The translations under genes and the position numbers were made by a program. DNA of 64,000 nucleotides from Asterias amurensis. Lineage: Eukaryota > Echinodermata > Asteroidea > Forcipulatida > Asteriidae. The stretch is taken from positions 17,335,506 to 17,399,505 of the forward strand of contig NC_092661.1 in the NCBI RefSeq assembly GCF_032118995.1, written 5' to 3'. The notes beneath the pieces were generated by a model. The model saw only the letters and a list, made by a program, of their open reading frames with translations. It searched no databases and was not told the DNA's origin. Shown here one piece after another: positions 1 through 11,300 of this stretch (the first letter of the stretch is position 1; each line of letters opens with the position of its first letter).

Positions 1-1227
1 ACCGTACCGTTCACTATCTCAACGTAAACGAATTCAAACCTTTTCCCTCATGACCCACAAAACCACATGACCTTTATACTTGGAACCAAACTCAACCCAT
101 GTATAGTTCCGGGGGAAACAAACGATAGGTTTGACCATGATTTGACCATCCTCTCCGGATGTTGGTTGAATATATCCTTTCACTCACATGGACGAAAGAG
201 AGCATTTCTATACATCACATACTCTCATATTGTCAAACCACATTGTTGTGTTGTAAAATTAAATCGAAATTGTTACAAAAAACGTATTAAAAGTAATAAT
301 TTACTCCGAAACTTTCAATCCCAAAACTCAGTATTTTTAATGGAGGAGGGGGGTCTTCAATATCAACAACAACAAAATTCCCCTGTGCCCCCCCCCCCCC
401 CCTCCCGACCCCTTGTACGTAAGTTGTGTTGCATAATGATGGTTATATTCTTTCTTAAAATAACTATAAACCAATGGGATGGAAACAGTAAATCTAATTT
501 GTTTCATCCTTTTAAGTATTTGATTGTAATACAGTTATTTATGATACCCACTGGTTACGATTATGACAACCGAAGACTACTAAACCAATGAATACAAAAT
601 AGTTGCCAAAATAGACTCAAGTTGAAGTTTTGCGTAGAACAATAAATGCCAATGATGATTATTTACAAAACAAGTAGCCACAGTGCGGTTCAGCGTTGAA
701 CTGTTTTAATATGAATTCATGATTCACTGATGAGTAAAGTTTGACGTGAGTATTTCAGTGATCTCGTTAGCCTGGTGTTTTGCGACCCAGACCCACCACA
801 CATTGACATTGGGCCAGCATCGCGTGCTGGAAATGGTAAAGATACTTTCCCTGTTTACGATTTGTCGATTCCAATTAAACAAAGACTAATTTACTAAACT
901 CAAGGTTTTGAAAAGTACAGTCACTCGCATATTGTTCTCTGATCGAGCGTGCACAATATAAACGTGCCTTATAAATTATGTTGTTATGTAGATTAATTGT
1001 AACTCATAACATTAACCAATTTTTGCTCTGAATCTTTCTCTTGCGAAACAACAACAACAACAAAGACAAGACAAGGCAAGACATTGCGTGTATTCAGTGT
1101 CGGTGTCCCGGTCGTTTGGTTTCCAAATTTTACACGACGACACGACGAAATAATTTTCCCATGATTTTAAGTTGTTGTGTTACTCGTGGAAAGAATTTAC
1201 TTGTCATCAGACTCTAGTCTACATCTA
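1..1227. other. Non-genic flank, no gene recognised
   Basis: No convincing coding region is visible. An open frame of 174 codons at 67-591 has no recognisable domain and runs through a poly-C tract near 387-402, so it is treated as chance. The DNA is AT-rich with short CAA runs near 1050. Confidence 0.5.
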
Positions 1228-1434
1228 TCTATACTATTAAAAGCGTAACCCGCGCCATCTTGGATTGAAAATTAGAAGGTCCAGTGGCATGGCATTCTTG
1301 TGGAAATCAACACGATTAAGTGTGTGGAATTCAATACGTTTGTGTGGTTTCAGACGTCGGGTTGCAAGTCTACAAAACCCTGATCCAAACTCCCACTTAC
1401 AAGTCATCTGATTGGAGAAAGTTTGGGCAGCGAC

Positions 1435-1830
1435 AGTGTGTCAACCACTGGTCGATGTTGTTACCAGACATCCTAGAAATCTTTCTGACAGCCGACTCAT
1501 TGAACAGTGTTTCGCAGATGGTTCTCCGGATTGGTTCACTCATTGCCCCTTGCCTGCCCACCCGCCATTCGATCAGCCCTTTTTGGTCGGGTTACTTTCA
1601 TGTTGTACTAAGCATGGTTTTCCGGATTGGTTCATTCATTGCTGCGCAGGGTCGAAAGGGTCGAAGAGGCTGGGTGCCAGGACAAAACCGAAACAAATCT
1701 CACGAATTTGCATTGAATGGTTGAAGTAACTCACAGATTGTTGTTTCGCAGAATACCATGTGTCAACCACTGGTCGATGTTGTTATCAGACTTCCTAGAA
1801 ATCCTAGTGACAGGTGACTCATTTGTTGAA
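1435..1830. repeat. Diverged direct duplication (~85 bp) inside Helitron-like copy 1
   Basis: The segment at about 1436-1520, containing TCAACCACTGGTCGATGTTG, recurs at about 1758-1830 with substitutions. Similar internal duplications of about 72-75 bp are present in copy 2 at 39.6-39.9 kb. Confidence 0.6.
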
Positions 1831-3139
1831 AAGATTAAATGGAGAATACTTATTTGAAAAAACATTCACTTCCAAACGGCATGAGAATTATCATGATGGA
1901 CAAGGATGGGATCAAACAGAAGCTTTATAATTTGGAAACATTGGGTAGGCCGGCTATAGGTTGGAAGGTGTCTCAGGGAACTTTACAATTAATAACATTT
2001 TGGGGTGGGGGGGGGGGGCTTTACACAAAGAGCCAATAACCGCTCCTTACATTCTGGTCAGTGTATTGTGAGTGGTGTGGTGTTTGGTTTTGAGACACAT
2101 GTTGCTTGGTGAAGGAAAGGTTGAAAGTGGCGACCTCAGACTTGCAAAAATCTCCATACAGAAATTGCACTATTGATGCAAAACGTATCTTGCTGTTTTT
2201 AAACTATGGACGTTATCTTTTGCAGGAAACTCAAATGAGTACCTGAATACCGTCTTAGAATACGGTCTGTTCATGGAGGTATGGTGTTGCAGTTTCAGAG
2301 TTTACCCCATCACGGAAGTTTGTGAAACTTATACACGTACGACAAAGGCTGTTTTGAAGCTGTAAAAAGAACTTTGCATTGGTCAAACATGTTAAGCAAA
2401 ACGACATTAAGTTTCCTTTTGAATAAGTCCATTCAAAAAATTGGTTAGAGCAGTGTGTCGGTCAGGTCTCAGAATGTACATTTGCCAAACCCATTTTGTA
2501 GCCTAGTTTAGCAGTCGGTCCGTTATTAACAAAAAAGACCTCATGCGGCTGAATGGGGTACATTTTTAGGAGTTTGTCTATTGACCCAAACTGGACGTAA
2601 CAAACCCTAAAAATAACTTGACATGCTTTCTCAAAGTGAAATAAGTTAGAGAAAATTAAGGAGTGAGGATGAATTTATCGTTTTTATTTAGTTTGTACGA
2701 TATAGGGTTCCAGAGATATGGGATGTATGGAGGTTTGTTCCTAGAGCAGCTGTGAACATGAACGCGGTCAGAAATTGTGTCTGTTGTCGTTAAAATTTCG
2801 TGAGATGCAATAAGCCCAAAGTGACAAAACACTTTTTTGGCGTTCACGTTAAGTGCTCCCGTAACGTGCAGCCTATTGACCAGAAAGTTTACAAGACCAA
2901 TTCAGATGAGAATAAACTAAAAAGAGGCCCTACGCTCTTACCGCCCCCCCCCCGAAAAAAAAACCTAAAACAGTAGATTTGTGGCACACAGCATGTGCGA
3001 AAACTCGCTTTACTTATACTACAGTGCTGTAGCAACGCTATGTATCGTGGGACGTGAAAATGTCATTTTTGACGATGTTTTTTAAAAAGGAAATGCAAGC
3101 ATTATGAATGTATATTGAGCGTGTGGGGAAAGTTTTGGT

Positions 3140-6100
3140 AGTGTAGTACAACGTATACACAAGTCAATGGGAAACCACACAACCATACACAAGTCAAAGG
3201 GAAACTACACAACCATACACACGTCAATGGGAAACTACACAACCATACACAAGTCAATGGGAAACTATACAACCATACACACGTCAATGGGAAACTACAC
3301 AACCATACACAAGTCAATGGGAAACTACACAACCATACACAAGTCAATGGACACTTCACAACCATACACAAGTCAATGGATTGACACAACCATACACAAG
3401 TAAATGGGAAACTACACAACCATACACAAGTCAATGGGAAACTACACAACCATAACCAAGTCAATAGGACACTTAATACAACCATACACAAGTCAATGGA
3501 AAACTACACAACCATACACAAGTCAATGGACAGTTCGCAACCATACACAAGTCAATGGGAATTGACACAACCATACACAAGTCAATAGGAAACTACACAA
3601 CCATACACAAGTCAATGGGAAACTACACAACCATACACAAGTCAATGGGAAACTACACAACCATACACACGTCAATGGGAAACTACACAACCATACACAA
3701 GTCAATGGGAAACTACACAACCATACTTAAGTCAGTGGGACACTTCACAACCATACACAAGTCAATGGGAATTGGCACAACCATACACAAGTCAATGGGA
3801 AACTACACAACCATACACAAGTCAATGGGAAACTAAACAACCATACACAAGTCAATGGGAAACTACACAACCATACACAAGTCAATTGGAAACTACACAA
3901 CCATACACAAATCATGGGAAATTACACAACCATACACCAATCAATGGGAAACTACACAACCATACACAAGTCAATGGGAAACTAAACAACCATACACACG
4001 TCAATGGGAAACTACACAACCATAAACAAGTCAATGGGAAACTACACAACCATACACAAGTCAATGGGAAACTACACAACCATACACAAGTCAATGGGAC
4101 ACTTCACAACCATACACAAGTCAATGGGAAAATACACAACCATACATAAGTCAATGGGACACTTCACAACCATACACAAGTCAATGGGAATTGACACAAC
4201 CATACACAAGTCAATGGGAAACTACACAACCATACACGAGTCAATGGGAAACTACACAACCATACACAAGTCAATGGGAAACTACACAACCATAAACAAG
4301 TCAATGGGAAACTACACAACCATACACAAGTCAATGGGAATCTAAACAACCATACACATGTCAATGGGGAACTACACAACCATACACAACTCAATGGGAA
4401 ACTACACAACCATACACAAGTCAATGGGAAAATACACAACCATACATAAGTCAATGGGACACTTCACAACCATACACAAGTCAATGGGAATTGACACAAA
4501 CATACACAAGTCAATGGGAAACTAAACAACCATACACACGTCAATGGGAAACTACACAACCATACACAAGTCAATGGGAAACTACACAACCATACACCAA
4601 TCAATGGGAAACTACACAACCATACACAAGTCAATGGGAATCTAAACAACCATACACATGTCAATGGGGAACTACACAACCATACACAACTCAATGGGAA
4701 ACTACACAACCATACGTAAGTCAATGGGACACTTCACAACCATACATAAGTCAATGGGACACTTCACAACCATACACAAGTCAATGGGAATTGACACAAC
4801 CATACACAAGTCAATGGGAAACTACACAACCATACAACGTCAATGGGAAACTACACAACCATAAACAAGTCAATGGGAAACTACACAACCATACACAAGT
4901 CAATGGGAAACTACACAACCATACACAAGTCAATGGGAAAAACTACACAACCATACACAAGTCAATGGGAAACTACACAACCATACATAAGTCAATGGGA
5001 CACTTCACAACCATACACAAGTCAATGGGAATTGACACAACCATACACAAGTCAATGGGAAACTACACAACCATACACGAGTCAATGGGAAACTACACAA
5101 CCATACACAAGTCAATGGGAAACTAAACAACCATACACAAGCCAATGGGAAACTACACAACCATACACAAGTCAATTGGAAACTACACAACCATACACAA
5201 ATCATGGGAAATTACACAACCATACACCAATCAATGGAAACTACACAACCATACACAAGTCAATGGGAAACTAAACAACCATACACAAGTCAATGGGAAA
5301 CTACACAACCATACACAAGTCAATGGGAAACTACACAACCATACACAAGTCAATGGGAATTGACACAACCATACACAAGTCAATGGGAAACTACACAACC
5401 ATACACACGTCAATGGGAAACTACACAACCATAAACAAGTCAATGGGAAACTACACAACCATACACAAATCAATGGGAAACTACACAACCATACACAAGT
5501 CAATGGGAAAAACTACACAACCATACACAAGTCAATGGGAAAATACACAACCATACATAAGTCAATGGGACACTTCACAACCATACACAAGTCAATGGGA
5601 ATTGACACAAACATACACAAGTCAATGGGAAACTACACAACCATACACACGTCAAAGGGAAACTACACAACCATACATAAGTCAATGGGAAACTACACAA
5701 CCATACACCAATCAATGGGAAACTACACAACCATACACAAGTCAATGGGAATCTAAACAACCATACACATGTCAATGGGGAACTACACAACCATACACAA
5801 CTCAATGGGAAACTACACAACCATACGTAAGTCAATGAGACACTTCACAACCATACATAAGTCAATGGGACACTTCACAACCATACACAAGTCAATGGGA
5901 ATTGACACAACCATACACAAGTCATTGGGAAACTACACAACCATACACACGTCAATGGGAAACTACACAACCATAAACAAGTCAATGGGAAACTACACAA
6001 CCATACACAAGTCAATGGGAAACTACACAACCATACACAAGTCAATGGGAAAGACTACACAACCATACACAAGTCAATGGGAAAATACACAACCATACAT

Positions 6101-7350
6101 AAGTCAATGGGACACTTCACAACCATACACAAGTCAATGGGAATTGACACAAACATACACAAGTCAATGGGAAACTACACAACCATACACACGTCAATGG
6201 GAAACTACACAACCATACACAAGTCAATGGGAAACTACACAACCATACACCAATCAATGGGAAACTACACAACCATACACAAGTCAATGGGAATCTAAAC
6301 AACCATACACATGTCAATGGGGAACTACACAACCATACACAACTCAATGGGAAACTACACAACCATACGTAAGTCAATGGGACAATTCACAACCATACAT
6401 AAGTCAATGGGACACTTCACAACCATACACAAGTCAATGGGAATTGACACAACCATACACAAGTCAATGGGAAACTACACAACCATACACAAGTCAATGG
6501 GAAACTACACAACCATACACAAGTCAATTGGAAACTACACAACCCTACACAAGTCGATGGAAAACTAAACAACCATATACAAGTCATTGGGAAACTAAAC
6601 AACCATACACATGTCAATGGGGAACTACACAACCATACACAAGTCAATGGGAAACTACACAACCATACGTAAGTCAATGGGACACTTCACAACCATACAT
6701 AAGTCAATGGGACACTTCACAACCAAACACAAGTCAACGGGAATTGACACAACCATACACAAGTCAATGGGAAACTACACAACCATACACAAGTCAATAT
6801 GACACTTAATACAACCATACACAAGTCAATGGGAAACTACACAACCATACACAAGTCAATGGACACTTCACAACCATACACAAGTCAATGGGAAACTACA
6901 CAACCATACACAAGTCAATAGGACACTTAATACAACCATACATGTACACAAGTCAATGGTAAACTACACAACCATACACAAGTCAATGAGAAACTACACA
7001 ACCATACACAAGTCAATGGGAAACTACACAACCATACACAAGTCAATGGTAAACTACACAACCATACACAAGTCAATGGGAAACTACACAACCATACACA
7101 AGTCAATGGGAAACTACACAACCATACACAAGTCAATAGGACACTTAATACAACCATACATGTACACAAGTCAATGGTAAACTACACAACCATACACAAG
7201 TCAATGAGAAACTACACAACCATACACAAGTCAATGGGAAACTACACAACCATACACAAGTCAATGGGAAACTACCCAACCGTACACAAGTCAATGGGAA
7301 ACTACACAACCATACACAAGTCAATGGGAATACACACAGCCATACACAAT
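3140..7350. repeat. 30-bp minisatellite array, about 140 units, with higher-order repeats
   Basis: Tandem units of 30 bp carry the core CATACACAAGTCAATGGG. Variants recur in fixed order (GGGACACTTC, GGGAATTGAC, GGGAATCTAA, CATACGTAAG), showing higher-order duplication. The GGGAATCTAA variant lies at about 4341, 4641, 5752 and 6294; the 542-bp and 1111-bp spacings are roughly 18 and 37 units. The rare ATCATGGG variant at 3911 and 5201 marks a 1290-bp (43-unit) duplication. Because 30 is divisible by three, several frames on both strands stay open and give decapeptide repeats such as GNYTTIHKSM. These are judged not to be genes. Confidence 0.95.
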
Positions 7351-7794
7351 TATGCGTGAGATTTTTCAAAGCTCAAATCCGAAATTTAATTATGGACAAA
7401 AAAAGTGTTCCAAATGCATCAAAAACCTCTTCATAATAATTAAAACTAACATGAGGTACACAGAATATGTTGATGGTTAATGTCGAGGTACAATTGTGTC
7501 AGATTATTTCCTTCCAAACTAACAAAAAAATTACTAAAAATGATGTCCAAAATCCTCCGCTCACTTCCTCTGCCTGTTGTGTCTTCGCTAGTGGAGCGCA
7601 TTTAACGAGTTTGCTAAGTGAATCGGGAAACGCTTATTGCGCTCTGCCGAATTTTAGTTGAACCTTCTGGAAGAGCAAAAGCGTGTGCAATCTGCAAATT
7701 TGTGCTCTGTTTGTACAAAGTTTGTACAAAAAACGATGATTCTAATAAACTGCGTGCAATCTGAAGATTGTGCAAACATTGTGGATCCCGCTAG

Positions 7795-8349
7795 TATTAA
7801 TGACGGAGGTTAATCCACTAGATGGCGCTATTTCGTGTAATAATGTATTGGCTATCATCATGCAGATAGACTAAAAACAACAACCACAGACTTGGAACAA
7901 AGAATAGCTAGAACTCTGGAGTGAAAATAAGATCACCCATGAATCACAAGCCCTATTTTCTATGGGTAGACTGTTACGGCTGAGACTGTTGCCGTCGATC
8001 CAGCCGTAGCCAGTAGCCAGTAATGCGGAAGCGGCCTCAAGACAGCAATCAATTACATGACGTCATTTTGTAAACCATTGAGGCTCCCACGGTAACAGGT
8101 GCTGCTTTACTCACATGTTAGTGCGCTCCTGAAAACAAAAAAACCTTACCGTGTTTTTCCAAATCATCGTTGCAAACCTAATTTCATCTGGAATTAACAA
8201 AAATATATTTCATAGAGAGCCCCTTTCAGGATAATTTAATAAAACAAATAAGAAACGTTTGTCTTCTACTCAAGCTTTTAAAAGAAAATTATAAGCCGCT
8301 TCACTAAGTTGACACTTGGATATTACTCCGCAATACGGAACCGCTCAAC
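7795..8349. other. Intergenic, probable upstream region of the GTPase gene
   Basis: No coding region or clear repeat copy is seen. The stretch lies directly upstream of the proposed GTPase start codon and should contain its promoter and 5' UTR, but no TATA or other core element stands out. Confidence 0.35.
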
Positions 8350-11300
8350 ATGGGCACTGGGTGCAGCGTAAACAATGGTGGTAAGTTTTAAATAAAATGT
8401 GTATTTCTGTTTGATTGCTAGGCGTCTCAACAAAGAAGAAGAATGTATTAAGATTTCTTACTTATATGTAGGCTTCCAGAGTTATTATTAAATGTTTGGA
8501 GGGCTTAAAATATGGGGAGAACCTTGCCCACACTGAGAGTGCCAACTCGACCGGAAAAGGCCATAGTGTTTGCACATAGATAGTTTTTATGTCCACGGCA
8601 TGCAGTCGGCAAAACTTCCGTTCTGTTCCGTTGTTTATCTGCTGGCAAACCTGCCGGTGTCGCATGCAAATTATGTTATTGCATACGCAATAATGTCTGC
8701 CGAACGGTTTTGCATATACAATACAATCGTGTCCGCCCGGACGCTGATGCATAATATGCAATTGTGTCCGCCCGGACACAATTGCATATGCAGTTGTGTC
8801 CGGGGTACCGGTCAACTCGGTTGCAAGCCAACTCGGTCCCAAGTCAACTCGGTCCCAAGTCAACTCGGTCCCAAGTCATCTCGGTCCCAAGACAGGGAAG
8901 GTGGGGAGGGACCGCAACCCAAGTTATTTGAACAATATTAGCCTATATTTGTTATTTATTTTCGACCAAACAGTAATTTCCTTAATAAATTTATTTTTTT
9001 AATTAATAGATTTTGGATATTATTTATTATTCTTATAAGTTAACTTGAAAGTTTTCTTTATAATTTAACCAAACATTAATTTCCTTTCTTCATTTTTTAA
9101 TATTTGCGTAATTCGTACTGTTTTTAATATTATTTAATTTTAAATGTAATTTACTTCTTGAACAGAAATCAAAGAGGATTCAATTATTAATGTTTGTCAA
9201 TTAATGAATTGTTGAGAGCCATACAGAAAACAATGTACCCTGGTGGTTGAAAGAGATGTTTTTTTTTAGTTGAAATTTAATGGCCAACAAAATTGGTAAT
9301 TTTCAAAAGTGATTGTTGAATATAGAAACAAATAGGTCTATATTGAAAGCATCGAATATTATACCCTGAACATCGGTGCACACTTATCATGAACAAAGTC
9401 AAAGGACATTATTTTTTTTTTTTCCAATTCAAAGAAAACATACAATTACTTCCCGTCAACCATATGGACCGAGTTGACTTGGGACCGTGTTGAACCCAAT
9501 TGGTTGTCGAAGTTCGAGATAATAATGAAATAAAAAACACCCTTGTCACACGAAGCTGTGTGCTTTCAAATGCTTGATTTCTAGATCTCAAATTCTAAAT
9601 CTGCCGTCACAAAATCAAATTCGTGGAAAATTACTTCTATCTCGAAAACTATGTTACTTCAGAGAGAGCCGTTTTTCACAATGTTTTTCAACAGCTCCCT
9701 ATAACTCATTACGAGGTAAGGTTTTATGCTAATAATTATTTTGAGTAATTACCAATAGTGTCCACTGCCTTTAAAAAAACGTTCCCTGCTATGGTGCTAG
9801 TATTAAAGAACCGAAACTATAGTTTCTAGAAGTACCCTGCTACCAGTTGGTTAAAGTTTACCAGTCAATTACTTGATACTGTTTTGTGAATTGTTATTAT
9901 CTTTGTTTGATTTCAGACCTTGCTTACCAGGGATTTGGTGACGTGCCTAGCTTCAAAATAGTCTTAGTAGGTAAGTGTGTATGGCCAGTAACTAACATGG
10001 TCAGCCATTTATGCATTTTTGACTTGCATAAATGGCCGACCGTGTAAGTTTGCAAAGTAAAAGGTAAGCACGCAATTTCGAGGCAAAGTTGTGTGGATCA
10101 TTGTATTCTACTTTTAAAACATCTTTCCAACCATATGCATTTATTAACAAATGGTTACAAATGCTTTTTATAGACCAACTGGACCGATCCAAGGCAATTT
10201 GTCCCTTTAAAGCCATTATACACTTTCGGCACAGAAAAAAAAGAAAAAGTTCACAGATTTACAAATAACTTACAGGGTTTACAGAAGGTAATGGTGAAAC
10301 ACTTCTCTTGAAATATTATTCCATGAAATGCTATACTTTTCGAGAAAACATTAAAACAATTATCAATTCTCGTTGTCGAGAATTATGGATTTATTTTAAA
10401 CACATGTCATGACACGGCAAAACATGCGGAAACAAGGGTGGGTTTTCCCCGTTATTTTCTCCCGACTCCGATGACCGATTGAGACTAAATTTTCACAGGT
10501 TTGTTATTTTATATAGAAGTTGTGATACACGAAGTGTGGGCATTGGACAATACTGTTAACCGAAAGTGTCCAATGGCTTTAAGATCGCTTTTCTGAGAGC
10601 CTTTGACTTCACAACAAGAATAAATGACTGAAATGAAATGAAACGATCTAGTTCTGTGGTGAGATTGTATTCCTAGTTTCAAATCGTACAATGTTTCTTT
10701 TGATTTCAGGTGATCCCGAAGTTGGTAAGAGCAGTATTTTTATGCGTTACTTCTTGAATCAATTTGACTACAGCTACAGAACGACTACTTCAGTCAGTAT
10801 TGGTGAGTCACATTTGGTAAACTTCAGGATGTTTTTTAGCCGGAATCCTCCAAAATTCAACATCCATAAATTGTCAGACTCGGGGTGTCCTGCATGGACA
10901 ATGTACATTTTTAATAATACCTCTCATGATAGTGGAGGGTGGACTCAAGTTTCCCTTTAAGCTGAAAATTTAGTCGGCTTGCCTTTTAGTCGGATTGCCT
11001 TCCAAAACAGAGGAAATGGCAGACGAAATGCCGTTACAAAATAGTTGATTTCTGGATACCAGTCGCTGTACCTTATTTATACCTATATTATTATTATTCT
11101 TATTATCTGTTTATTTCTCCTCACTGTAGAGAATGTAGTGAAGAAGCTGAATGTTCCAGAGCATATCATCGTATCGGTGACCATTTGGGATCTACCGGGC
11201 CGTGAGGAGGTCGATCTGAGAAAGAGCTACTACAAAGATGTGGATGCTGCAATAGGTAGGCTCCGTTTGGTCTGAATATTTTTCTTTTGAACACAATGTC

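Larger units (their letters stand above)
1228..7794 (+). mobile_element. Helitron-like element, copy 1, apparently enclosing the 30-bp array
   Basis: The left end starts TCTATACTATTAAAAGCG, typical of a Helitron 5' terminus, and is preceded by A. The next ~170 bp (1243-1410) match 39443-39590, and 2860-3060 matches 40060-40250, so the two loci share both flanks of one non-autonomous element. A candidate 3' end, ATCCCGCTAG followed by T, lies at 7785-7795 and equals the last bases of copy 2. The strong terminal hairpin of copy 2 is not visible here, so the right boundary is uncertain and the element could end nearer 3100. No Rep-helicase coding region is seen. Confidence 0.4.

Noticed and set aside
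67-591. A 174-codon open frame at the left edge
   Set aside because: No domain, low-complexity and poly-C sequence, and no splice or promoter support.
3102-7369. Long open frames on both strands (up to ~346 codons) with decapeptide repeats
   Set aside because: They arise because a 30-bp tandem unit has no stop in several frames. They overlap each other on both strands, and no start context, splice signals or unique sequence supports translation.
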